Assembly: GCA_023416965.1 (NCBI GenBank)
Contig: JAEZGJ010000156.1
Coordinates: forward strand, 1-23,916
Length of the DNA stretch: 23,916 nt
Source of the DNA: Pseudomonadota bacterium
GTDB taxonomy: Bacteria > Pseudomonadota > Alphaproteobacteria > Rhizobiales > Phreatobacteraceae
Reading direction: 5' to 3'
Shown piece after piece: positions 8,266 through 15,361 of the stretch (its first letter is position 1; every line of letters starts with the position of its first letter). The position numbers and the translations under genes were made by a program. The notes below the pieces were generated by a model that was not told the origin of the DNA, did not search any database, and worked only from the letters and a program-made list of their open reading frames with translations.

Positions 8266-9778
8266 CGCGTTCGAGATCGCCCCGGGCCGCCTCCAGCTCG
8301 GCCCGACGATCGGGGTCATCGACATCGGGTCCAATTCCGTCCGCCTCGTGGTCTACGAGGCGCTGACGCGGTCGCCGACGCCGATCTTCAACGAGAAGAC
8401 GCTGTGCGGCCTCGGCCGCAACGTGCAGACGTCCGGCAGGCTCGCCGACGACGCGGTGGCGCGGGCGCTCGCCTCCATCCGCCGCTTCCGGGCGCTGTGC
8501 ACCCAGCTCCGGGTCGGCGAACTGCACATCCTGGCGACCGCCGCCGTGCGCGACGCGAAGAACGGCGCGGAGTTCGTCGCCGCCTGCGAGGCCATCTGCG
8601 GCGTGCCGCTGCAGCTTCTCTCCGGCCGCGAGGAGGCGGCCTATGCCGCTCTCGGCGTCGTCTCCGGCATGTACCAGCCGAACGGCATCGTCGGCGATCT
8701 CGGCGGCGGTTCGCTGGAACTCGTCGACGTCAGGGGCGGGACCATCGGCACCGGCGTGACGCTGCCGCTGGGTGGCCTCGCCCTGCAGGACACGTCCGGC
8801 CAGTCGGTGAAGAAGGCCGAGCGCATCGCCGCCAAGCTGGTCGGCAAGGTCGATCTCCTCAAGAAGGGCAGGGGCCAGACCTTCTATGCCGTCGGCGGCA
8901 CCTGGCGGTCGCTTGCCAAGCTGCACATGGCCCAGCGCGGCTACCCGCTCAACGTCATGCACGGCTATGCGCTGACGGGTAAGGAAATCGCCGACTTCTG
9001 CTATCTGGTCAGCCGCCAGCCCACCGATTCCATCTCGCGCATCGACGTGGTGGCCGAAAGTCGCCGGCCGCTCCTGGCCTATGGGGCGCTGGTGCTGGAG
9101 GCGGTGGTGCGCGCCGCGCGGATCGAGCGGGTGGTCATATCCGTCACCGGCGTGCGCGAGGGGCTGCTCTATTCGCTCCTCGACCCGGAGGAGCAGGCCG
9201 CCGATCCGCTGATCGCCGCGGCGCGTGAACTCTGCCTTCTGCGCTCGCGCTCGCCGCGCCACGGCGAGGAACTGATCGCCTGGACCGACCGGTTCATGCA
9301 GGTCGCCCATCTGGAGGAGAGCGCCGAGGAGCAGCGGCTGCGCCACGCCGCCTGTCTCCTCGCCGATATCGGCTGGCGCGCCCATCCCGACTATCGCGGC
9401 GAGCAGAGCCTCAACATCATCGCCCACGCCAATTTCGTCGGCGTGGATCATCCCGGACGCGCCTATCTGGCGCTGGCGAGCTTCTACCGCCACGAGGGCC
9501 TGCTCGACGAGTTCATGTCGCCCCGCATCCGCGAACTGGTCGGCGTGAGGCTGCTCGACCGCGCCCGCATCCTCGGCGCGGCCATGCGCGTCGCCTATCT
9601 CGTCTCGGCGGCCATGCCCGGCGCGCTGCCGCGCGCGCCGCTGCGCGTCGAGGATCGCCGCCTCGTCCTCACCCTCGCCGGCGACCTTGCCGGCCTCGCC
9701 GGCGACAGGCTGTCGAACCGGCTGCGCACGCTCGGCCGCCTCGTCGGCCGCGACAGCGAGTTGCGCGTCATCCCTTGA
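8198..9778 (+). CDS. ppx: exopolyphosphatase (Ppx/GppA family)
   Basis: This 526-aa Ppx/GppA phosphatase hydrolyses terminal phosphates of polyphosphate or of pppGpp. The actin-like ATPase fold is shown by GVIDIGSNSVRLVVYE (about 39-54), ATAAVRDAKNGAEF, SGREEAAYAALG and the phosphate-binding GDLGGGSLEL. A C-terminal helical HD-like domain follows from about residue 310. The only plausible start is the GTG at 8198 inside the ppk coding sequence, because no ATG, GTG or TTG occurs between it and the conserved IDIGSNS motif. This gives an N-terminal extension of about 38 residues of low conservation. The gene ends in an 11-base tail-to-tail overlap with the HxlR regulator. Confidence 0.95.
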   Translation: MENRSKNRLPAVSQTGPSGLPSDAFEIAPGRLQLGPTIGVIDIGSNSVRLVVYEALTRSPTPIFNEKTLCGLGRNVQTSGRLADDAVARALASIRRFRALCTQLRVGELHILATAAVRDAKNGAEFVAACEAICGVPLQLLSGREEAAYAALGVVSGMYQPNGIVGDLGGGSLELVDVRGGTIGTGVTLPLGGLALQDTSGQSVKKAERIAAKLVGKVDLLKKGRGQTFYAVGGTWRSLAKLHMAQRGYPLNVMHGYALTGKEIADFCYLVSRQPTDSISRIDVVAESRRPLLAYGALVLEAVVRAARIERVVISVTGVREGLLYSLLDPEEQAADPLIAAARELCLLRSRSPRHGEELIAWTDRFMQVAHLEESAEEQRLRHAACLLADIGWRAHPDYRGEQSLNIIAHANFVGVDHPGRAYLALASFYRHEGLLDEFMSPRIRELVGVRLLDRARILGAAMRVAYLVSAAMPGALPRAPLRVEDRRLVLTLAGDLAGLAGDRLSNRLRTLGRLVGRDSELRVIP

Positions 9779-10205
9779 AGGCCGCGACCGCCGCCCTGGC
9801 GGCGACGGCAGGCGGGGCAGGGGACTCCGCCGCGCCGTGCAGGCGGTCGAACCGGGCCCTGGCCGCATCCATCTCCTCGCGATGGGCGAAGGCCCAGTTG
9901 CCGAGCGCCTCGATCGGTCCCATCAGCGACCGGCCGAGGGCGGTGAGGTCATATTCCACCCGCGGCGGAATGGTCGGATAGACCGTCCGCGTCACCAGCC
10001 CGTCGCGCTCGAGGGCGCGCAGCGTCAGGGTCAGCATGCGCTGGGAGATGGAGCCGATCTCGCGCCTGAGCTCGTTGAAGCGCCGCGGCCCCTTGCGGCC
10101 CAGCAGGCGGACGACGAGCACGACCCATTTGTCACCGATGCGGGCTAGGACCGGCTTCACCGCGGCGCAATCCTCCGGCCCCTCGTGGCTGATGGTCACA
10201 TCCAT
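9768..10205 (-). CDS. HxlR-family transcriptional regulator
   Basis: This 145-aa winged-helix regulator shows the family pattern: Cys13, then VLARIGDKWVVLVV, GRKGPRRFNEL, ISQRMLTLTLRALERDGLV and a wing ending PPRVEYDLTALGR (about 60-90). Cys13 occupies the position of the redox- or quinone-sensing cysteine of YodB, HypR and QorR. The start at 10205 has GAGGGAAC immediately before the ATG. It is divergent from an NADPH-dependent FMN reductase, with a perfect palindrome in the shared intergenic region, so it probably represses that gene and itself until an electrophile or oxidant modifies it. It converges on ppx with an 11-base overlap. Confidence 0.93.
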   Translation of the reverse strand: MDVTISHEGPEDCAAVKPVLARIGDKWVVLVVRLLGRKGPRRFNELRREIGSISQRMLTLTLRALERDGLVTRTVYPTIPPRVEYDLTALGRSLMGPIEALGNWAFAHREEMDAARARFDRLHGAAESPAPPAVAARAAVAAFKG

Positions 10206-10267
10206 GTTCCCTCGTTCCTCCGCTGTGCCTTCTTGCGCGATGCAGCACAAGTTACCAGACTATCCTC

Positions 10268-10284
10268 GGTTACAAAGAGTAACC
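10268..10284. promoter_or_regulatory. palindromic operator, probably for the HxlR regulator
   Basis: GGTTAC-AAAGA-GTAACC is a perfect 6-bp inverted repeat with a 5-bp spacer, located between the divergent HxlR and reductase genes. A further GTTACC occurs at 10251-10256. The symmetry and position are those expected of a dimeric winged-helix repressor site. Confidence 0.6.
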
Positions 10285-10334
10285 ACGAGTTCCGTTTTGC
10301 GGAAGCCCATCGTGGCGCCGCCCAGGAGACCCCA

Positions 10335-10901
10335 ATGAGCCTCACGCTCCACACGATCATCACCAGCACGCGGCCGGGCCGCGTCGGCCCGCAGCTCGGC
10401 ACGTGGTTCAACGACGTCGCCAACGCCCACGGCGCCTTCAAGTCCGAGCTGGTGGACCTCGCCGGCTTCAACCTGCCGGTCTTCGACGAGCCGAACCATC
10501 CGCGCATGGCGAAATACGAGAAGGACCACACCAAGGCCTGGTCGGCCAGCGTCAAGGCGGCCGACGCCTTCGTCTTCGTCACCCCGGAATACAATTACGG
10601 CGTGTCGCCCGCGCTCTACAACGCGCTGACCTTCCTGTCGCAGGAATGGGCCTACAAGCCCGCCGGCTTCGTCGCCTATGGCGGCGTGTCGGGCGGCCTG
10701 CGTGCCGTGCAGCAGATCAAGCCGACGCTCACCACGCTGAAGATGATGCCCATTCCGCAGGCGGTCGCCGTCCCCGGCTTCGGCTCGTTCCTGGGCGCGG
10801 ATGCCAAGTTCACGCCGAACGACCTGATGGCGACGAGCGCCAAGGAGGTGCTCGACGAGCTCGCCAAATGGGCCGGCGCCCTGAAGCCGCTTCGCGGCTG
10901 A
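10335..10901 (+). CDS. NADPH-dependent FMN reductase / quinone reductase-like flavoprotein
   Basis: This 188-aa flavodoxin-like protein has an FMN phosphate-binding loop near the N-terminus (TSTRPGRVG, about 9-17), the conserved VTPEYNYGVSP motif near 82-92 that contacts the flavin, and GGVSGGLRA near 115-123. It would reduce FMN, quinones or azo compounds with NAD(P)H in the cytoplasm. The ATG at 10335 has AGGAGA five bases upstream. The divergent HxlR regulator and the palindrome at 10268-10284 suggest induction by electrophile or quinone stress. Substrate cannot be read from sequence. Confidence 0.93.
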   Translation: MSLTLHTIITSTRPGRVGPQLGTWFNDVANAHGAFKSELVDLAGFNLPVFDEPNHPRMAKYEKDHTKAWSASVKAADAFVFVTPEYNYGVSPALYNALTFLSQEWAYKPAGFVAYGGVSGGLRAVQQIKPTLTTLKMMPIPQAVAVPGFGSFLGADAKFTPNDLMATSAKEVLDELAKWAGALKPLRG

Positions 10902-11058
10902 CGCGAGCTCCTTCCGGCAGGCGATTTGCATGGGGAGAGGCGATCCGGCCGACATTGCCGGGTCGTCATCCCATTAGCTGAGTGGACGGACGGGCGGGCT
11001 TGGCTCTAGAACCCGTCCGATCTGCTCCACTTTGCGTGCTGCCTGAAAGACTTCCCGC

Positions 11059-13080
11059 ATGTTCAAGAAGATCCTGATCGCCAACCGCGGCGAGATCGCC
11101 TGCCGCGTGATCAAGACCGCGCGGCGGATGGGCATCAAGACGGTCGCCGTCTATTCGGATGCCGACCGTGACGCCATGCATGTGGAGATGGCGGACGAGG
11201 CGGTCCATATCGGCCCGCCGGCGGCTGCCGAGAGCTATCTGGTCATCGACAAGATCATCGCCGCCGCCAAGCAGACCGGCGCCGAGGCGATCCACCCCGG
11301 CTACGGCTTCCTGTCGGAGCGCGAGGCCTTCGCCCAGGCGCTGAAGGACAACGGCATCGTCTTCATCGGCCCCAATCCGCGCGCCATCGCCGCGATGGGC
11401 GACAAGATCGAATCGAAGAAGGCGGCGGCCGCCGCCAAGGTCTCGACCGTGCCGGGCTTCCTCGGCGTGATCGAGGATGCGGCGCACGCCACCCGCATCG
11501 CCGACGAGATCGGCTATCCCGTGATGATCAAGGCCTCCGCCGGCGGCGGAGGCAAGGGCATGCGCATTGCCCATTCCGCCTCGGAAGTGGCCGAGGGATT
11601 CACGCTGGCGAAGTCGGAGGCGAAATCCTCTTTCGGCGACGACCGCGTCTTCGTCGAGAAGTTCATCGTCAATCCGCGCCACATCGAAATCCAGGTGCTG
11701 GGCGACAAGCACGGCAACGTCGTCTATCTCGGCGAGCGCGAGTGCTCGATCCAGCGCCGCAACCAGAAGGTCATCGAGGAGGCTCCCTCGCCGCTGCTCG
11801 ACGAGGCCACCCGCCGCGCAATGGGCGAGCAGGCCGTCGCCCTCGCCAAGGCGGTGGATTACGATTCCGCCGGCACGGTGGAATTCGTCGCCGGGCAGGA
11901 CAAGTCCTTCTATTTCCTCGAGATGAACACCCGCCTTCAGGTGGAACATCCGGTGACCGAGATGATCACCGGCATCGACCTCGTGGAGCAGATGATCCGC
12001 GTCGCCTATGGCGAGAAACTCGCGATCACCCAGGACCAGGTGAAGCTGAACGGCTGGGCGGTGGAGAGCCGCATCTATGCCGAGGACCCGTACCGCAACT
12101 TCCTGCCGTCCATCGGCCGGCTCGTGACCTATCGTCCGCCCGCCGAGGGGCCGGCAGGCGACGCCGTGGTGCGCAACGACACCGGCGTGTTCGAGGGCGG
12201 CGAGATCTCGCTCTACTACGATCCGATGATCGCAAAGCTGGTGACCTGGGCTCCCACGCGCGACAAGGCCATCGCGGCGCAGGCGGACGCCCTCGACGCC
12301 TTCGCCATCGAGGGCATCCAGCACAACATCCCCTTCCTCTCGGCGCTGATGCAGCATCCGCGCTGGCAGTCGGGGGCGCTGTCCACCGGCTTCATCGCCG
12401 AGGAATATCCGGAAGGGTTCAAGGCGCGACCCCCGGAAGGCGAGGCCGCCGGCGTCATGGCGGCGGTCGCGGCCTTCATCGACCACGTCCAGAACGTCCG
12501 CAAGCGCAAGATTTCCGGCCAGATGCGCCAGGGCCACCGCGTCGCCTTCGACCGCGACCGGGTCGTGCTGATGGCGGGGACGCGCCACGACGTCGAGGTG
12601 ATCGACGAGGGCGGCAAGATCGCGGTCCGAATCTTCGACGGGCCGGGCGGCACCGAGCTCAAGACCCACACGGTCGCCTCGCCCTGGACGCCGGGACAGC
12701 CGGTTCTCGCCGGCCATGTCGACGGGCGGCCGGTGAACCTCCTGGTGCGGACGGTCGCCAACGGCGTGACGCTCGCCTATCGCGGCATCGCCACCACGGC
12801 CCATGTCTATACCCGCCGCGAGGCCGAACTCGCCGCGCTGATGCCGGTGAAGGTCGCCGCCGACAGCGGCAAGAAGCTGACCTGCCCGATGCCGGGCCTC
12901 GTCAAGTCGATCGCCGTCTCGGTCGGCCAGGAGGTGAAGGCGGGCGAGGCTCTCTGCGTCGTCGAGGCGATGAAGATGGAGAACGTGCTGCGCGCCGAGC
13001 GCGACGGCAAGGTCAAGTCCATCGCCGCCAAGGCGGGCGACAGCCTGGCCGTGGACGCCGTCATCATGGAGTTCGAATGA
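11059..13080 (+). CDS. pccA: propionyl/acetyl-CoA carboxylase biotin-containing alpha subunit
   Basis: This 673-aa protein combines an N-terminal biotin carboxylase (KILIANRGEIACR at the start and the Gly-rich ATP loop ASAGGGGKGMR near 160). The central ATP-grasp part carries the EMNTRLQVEHPVTE signature near 295. A BT linker domain leads to the C-terminal biotinyl domain with VEAMKMEN. The biotinylated Lys is residue 639, 34 residues from the end, the usual distance. The fused carboxylase-carrier layout and length match PccA rather than the ~450-aa free AccC, so propionyl-CoA to methylmalonyl-CoA is the likely reaction; other acyl-CoA carboxylases of this layout are possible. No beta subunit gene is in the window. 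Two weak inverted repeats but no convincing terminator occupy the 157 bases upstream. Confidence 0.94.
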   Translation: MFKKILIANRGEIACRVIKTARRMGIKTVAVYSDADRDAMHVEMADEAVHIGPPAAAESYLVIDKIIAAAKQTGAEAIHPGYGFLSEREAFAQALKDNGIVFIGPNPRAIAAMGDKIESKKAAAAAKVSTVPGFLGVIEDAAHATRIADEIGYPVMIKASAGGGGKGMRIAHSASEVAEGFTLAKSEAKSSFGDDRVFVEKFIVNPRHIEIQVLGDKHGNVVYLGERECSIQRRNQKVIEEAPSPLLDEATRRAMGEQAVALAKAVDYDSAGTVEFVAGQDKSFYFLEMNTRLQVEHPVTEMITGIDLVEQMIRVAYGEKLAITQDQVKLNGWAVESRIYAEDPYRNFLPSIGRLVTYRPPAEGPAGDAVVRNDTGVFEGGEISLYYDPMIAKLVTWAPTRDKAIAAQADALDAFAIEGIQHNIPFLSALMQHPRWQSGALSTGFIAEEYPEGFKARPPEGEAAGVMAAVAAFIDHVQNVRKRKISGQMRQGHRVAFDRDRVVLMAGTRHDVEVIDEGGKIAVRIFDGPGGTELKTHTVASPWTPGQPVLAGHVDGRPVNLLVRTVANGVTLAYRGIATTAHVYTRREAELAALMPVKVAADSGKKLTCPMPGLVKSIAVSVGQEVKAGEALCVVEAMKMENVLRAERDGKVKSIAAKAGDSLAVDAVIMEFE

Positions 13081-13107
13081 GGTTGTCGACAGAGCGATGT
13101 TTGAGCC

Positions 13108-13136
13108 TTGCGGCCGCCGAAACGCTCTGCTAGACA
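13108..13136 (+). promoter_or_regulatory. probable tRNA-Leu promoter
   Basis: TTGCGG (13108-13113), a 17-base spacer and TAGACA (13131-13136) lie 27 bases before the mature tRNA. Spacing is canonical; the hexamers are moderate matches to the alphaproteobacterial housekeeping consensus. Confidence 0.4.
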
Positions 13137-13163
13137 GCCGCCTCGCCAGGGCAACCTGGCACT

Positions 13164-13248
13164 GCGGTCGTGGCGGAACTGGTAGACGCGCTACCTTGAG
13201 GTGGTAGTTCTTAACCGAGTGGAGGTTCGAGTCCTCTCGACCGCACCA
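13164..13248 (+). tRNA. tRNA-Leu (anticodon GAG)
   Basis: An 85-base gene with a 7-bp acceptor stem (GCGGTCG with CGACCGC), discriminator A and an encoded CCA. The anticodon stem CTACC/GGTAG encloses loop TTGAGGT, giving anticodon GAG at 13198-13200. A long variable arm of the leucine type precedes a T-arm with TTCGAGT. The integrase gene lies just downstream, so its 3' end is the likely prophage attachment site. Confidence 0.95.
13221..13248 (+). other. candidate attachment-site core in tRNA-Leu 3' end
   Basis: The T-arm and acceptor 3' strand are the usual crossover segment for tyrosine integrases, and the phage integrase ends 92 bases downstream. The exact core cannot be defined because the other prophage end is outside the window. 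Confidence 0.4.
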
Positions 13249-13282
13249 TATTCCCCCCCGGGGGTTTATAACTAACTGAAAT

Positions 13283-13316
13283 CCCCGCACTTTTTCCAAG
13301 GTGCGGGGTTTCGTTT
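13283..13316 (+). terminator. hairpin with T-rich tail after tRNA-Leu
   Basis: CCCCGCAC (13283-13290) pairs with GTGCGGGG (13301-13308) over a 10-base loop and is followed by TTTCGTTT. It can stop tRNA transcription and, read from the other side, that of the integrase. GTGCGGGG recurs at 13323-13330, so these 8-mers might alternatively be integrase arm-binding sites. Confidence 0.6.
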
Positions 13317-13339
13317 ATCAAAGTGCGGGGATAGAGCGT

Positions 13340-14377
13340 TCACGGACGGTTCTTTCCGAGCTTTGAGACGGCCCCGCGAGACAGTCGGCGGCGGTCTGCC
13401 TCACGCGTATAGAGCGAAGCCATGCCTCCGCCGCGCCAACCGAAGAGGGCCTCGAGCTCGGCGACGGTTGCGCCGTTCTCGGCAGCACGAGTCGCGCCGA
13501 TCTTCCGGACGCCGTGAGCAGATTTGTTGACCCCGGCCGCGCGGCAGGCCTCCCGGAAATAGTTGCCGAACGACTCCTTGGTCAGCGGCTCGCCGCGCTC
13601 ACCGGTGATGAGCGCGAGGTCGCCGGTCGGCCCGGCTTTGATCGTGGCTCGCAGCACTGGCAGAATCGGAATGGTCACCTCGATCTCGCCCTGGCTCTTC
13701 TCGGTGCGAATCACAATCTCCTCGCCGCGGATGTGCTGCCTGCCGACGAGAACGGCGTCGCCGCGGCGCAGGCCCGTGTAGAGCAGCACATCGAGCCAGA
13801 CACGCTGCCGCGTGCCGACTGGCCAACGCTTCTCGAACTTCGCAACGTCCTCCTCGGTCCAGGCCGGAAAGCCGGGCCCCTTCGGCCGCTTGGGGTTCTT
13901 CACGCCCTCGGTGGGGTCGACCGCGACGTGCGTCGCCTCGACGGCCCAGCGAAAGAGGCCGCGCATGGCGTCGAGGAAGTTCCGCGCCTGCGCCGGCGTC
14001 GCGGCGCGCTTGTCTCGGCTCTTCACCATGGAGGCCCGGGTGACGCCCCTGAAGTGCTTGTCGCCGCTGTCCTTGATGATGTTCTCAAAAATGTTCTCGC
14101 GCTGCCGCCGTGTCGCCTCGGACAGGTCGCCCCAGGCCGTGGTGCGCATGTATTGCCGAATCAGCCACTCGATCGATCCGGCCGCAGCTTTGCGTTCGGC
14201 CGGCGCCGCCATGCCCTCGAGGGCGGCGGTGTAGTTCGCCGTGAACTCCGGCGAGCCATAGTCGCCCTTGATCCTGATGCGCGGCCCGTTGCCCTTGCGG
14301 ACGTACCAGACGGTCGTCCCGTGGCGGTTCACCTCGCGGAGGAGATAGGGCGGTCGAGGGCGCGGCATGTCCGCCAT
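13340..14377 (-). CDS. int: tyrosine-type site-specific integrase
   Basis: This 345-aa phage integrase has an N-terminal arm-binding part (about 1-60), a SAM-like core-binding domain (about 65-165) and a C-terminal catalytic domain. The catalytic residues are readable: the first Arg in TGLRRGDAV, the His-x-x-Arg box in AHGVRKIGA, Trp in LFGWRG and the nucleophilic Tyr in SLYTREAD. Its 3' end faces the tRNA-Leu gene, as expected for integration there. The ATG at 14377 overlaps the upstream stop (TGATG), so it is translationally coupled as the last gene of the leftward early operon; a TTG one codon earlier is the alternative. No separate promoter is visible ahead of it. Confidence 0.95.
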   Translation of the reverse strand: MADMPRPRPPYLLREVNRHGTTVWYVRKGNGPRIRIKGDYGSPEFTANYTAALEGMAAPAERKAAAGSIEWLIRQYMRTTAWGDLSEATRRQRENIFENIIKDSGDKHFRGVTRASMVKSRDKRAATPAQARNFLDAMRGLFRWAVEATHVAVDPTEGVKNPKRPKGPGFPAWTEEDVAKFEKRWPVGTRQRVWLDVLLYTGLRRGDAVLVGRQHIRGEEIVIRTEKSQGEIEVTIPILPVLRATIKAGPTGDLALITGERGEPLTKESFGNYFREACRAAGVNKSAHGVRKIGATRAAENGATVAELEALFGWRGGGMASLYTREADRRRLSRGAVSKLGKNRP

Positions 14378-14559
14378 CAAAGCACGATCTCCTCGGCCTG
14401 CGCCACTGGCGCTGCCGTGCCCTGCTGGCGCTCACCGAAGGGCACCCAGACGACGGTGTCGCCGGTCCTGATCTCGACGCCCGGCGCGCCCGCCTGCCGC
14501 GCCGCGCGTAGGATGCGGGCGACGTCGGCCTGGGTCGTTTTCGCGGGCGTGCGGGGCAT
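14377..14559 (-). CDS. small phage protein upstream of integrase
   Basis: This 60-aa protein has a helical N-terminal segment TQADVARILRAARQAG followed by a short beta-like GVEIRTGDTVVWVPFG. Similar small proteins with a TQA-x-x-AR start sit ahead of integrases in Hyphomicrobiales prophages, by my recollection, and have no assigned role. It overlaps both neighbours by one base (TGATG), so it is co-translated with int. An excisionase or directionality-factor role is possible from position alone, but it lacks a clear winged-helix motif. Confidence 0.75.
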   Translation of the reverse strand: MPRTPAKTTQADVARILRAARQAGAPGVEIRTGDTVVWVPFGERQQGTAAPVAQAEEIVL

Positions 14560-14774
14560 CAGGGTTCCTCCTGCCGCACCGCGCGCATCTCCTCGCGCAT
14601 GACGGCCTCGACCATCTCGCGCAGCAGGGCGTCGCAGGCGGTCCTGGCGGCCGCGAACTCCTCCGCCGGCATGGCCGTGTGGCAGAAGGCTTTGCGATCG
14701 CCGAAGCGGACGGTGAGGCCGCCGGCTCCCGTGGCGACGACCTCGGTCAGTGCGGGAACAGCAGGCGTGGTCAT
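14559..14774 (-). CDS. hypothetical phage protein
   Basis: This 71-aa protein is not recognised. The first half is beta-like (LTVRFGDRKAFCHTAMP) and the second half is an Arg/Glu-rich helix. The ATG at 14774 is chosen because an AGGAC site precedes it and it overlaps the upstream stop in ATGA; the frame opens further upstream to 14798. It is coupled to the genes on both sides in the leftward operon. Confidence 0.7.
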   Translation of the reverse strand: MTTPAVPALTEVVATGAGGLTVRFGDRKAFCHTAMPAEEFAAARTACDALLREMVEAVMREEMRAVRQEEP

Positions 14775-14899
14775 TGTCCTATTCTCCCGGCCGCCCATGC
14801 GACCATGGCGAGGCTGGCGAGCCCGCCGGCGATGAGCAGCACGAGTACGGCCGCTGCGGCGGGGGTGAAGCGGAGAGGGGCGTCAGAACGGGATTTCAT
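14771..14899 (-). CDS. small single-span membrane peptide
   Basis: This 42-aa peptide has a basic N-terminus (MKSRSDAPLRF) followed by one hydrophobic helix of about 22 residues (AAAAVLVLLIAGGLASLAMVAW) split by small residues. It starts inside the ssb 3' end (17-base overlap) and its stop overlaps the next start in ATGA, which supports its being translated. Function unknown; tiny early-region membrane proteins of phages can act in exclusion, inhibition or membrane attachment of replication. Confidence 0.6.
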   Translation of the reverse strand: MKSRSDAPLRFTPAAAAVLVLLIAGGLASLAMVAWAAGRIGQ

Positions 14900-15359
14900 C
14901 GTCGTCCATCCGTCTGAAGGCGGAGCCCTGGCCGAAACCGCCACCACCACCGCCGGCATCCGCGCCGCTTCCCTGCCGCTCGGTGTGGCCGCCGCCGTCA
15001 CCGCCGCCCTTGGCGTCGCCGAGCATCACCAGCTCGCCGCGAAAGCGGGTCAGAACGACCTCGGTGGAGTAACGCTCGACGCCGCTCTGGTCGTTCCACT
15101 TGCGGGTCTGCAACTGGCCCTCGATGAAGACCTTCGAGCCCTTCTTCAGGTACTGCTCGGCCACGCGCACGAGGTTCTCGTTGAAGACGACGATCTGGTG
15201 CCACTCGGTGCGCTCCCGCCGCTCGCCGGTCGCCTTGTCGCGCCACGTCTCTGATGTGGCGAGGCGCAGGTTGCAGAGTTGCTCGCCGTTGTTCATGCGC
15301 CGAACCTCGGGATCCCGGCCGAGATGGCCGACGAGGATGACCTTGTTGACGCCTGCCAT
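14883..15359 (-). CDS. ssb: phage single-stranded DNA-binding protein
   Basis: This 158-aa SSB has an N-terminal OB fold (1-110) beginning NKVILVGHLGRDPEVR and including WHQIVVFNENLVRVAEQYLKKG and VFIEGQLQTRKW. A Gly-rich linker leads to the acidic tip DDDEIPF, which in SSBs recruits replication and repair partners. The protein would coat phage single strands during replication or recombination. The start lies two bases after the dnaN stop with GAGGG upstream. As a prophage copy it is additional to the host ssb, and its intact tip suggests it can contact host SSB-interacting proteins. Confidence 0.95.
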   Translation of the reverse strand: MAGVNKVILVGHLGRDPEVRRMNNGEQLCNLRLATSETWRDKATGERRERTEWHQIVVFNENLVRVAEQYLKKGSKVFIEGQLQTRKWNDQSGVERYSTEVVLTRFRGELVMLGDAKGGGDGGGHTERQGSGADAGGGGGGFGQGSAFRRMDDDEIPF

Positions 15360-15361
15360 GG

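Noticed and set aside
5953..8334. Minus-strand open frame of 793 codons opposite ppk
   Set aside because: It covers an unmistakable PPK1 gene and has the His/Val/Asp-rich composition of antisense shadows, with no recognisable domain.
13254..13265. CCCCCCCGGGGG palindrome after the tRNA as a terminator
   Set aside because: The arms have no loop and no clear U-tract; the hairpin at 13283-13308 is the better terminator.
10966..13299. Minus-strand frame of 777 codons opposite pccA running across the tRNA
   Set aside because: It runs through the tRNA gene and opposite a well-conserved carboxylase; no motif supports it.
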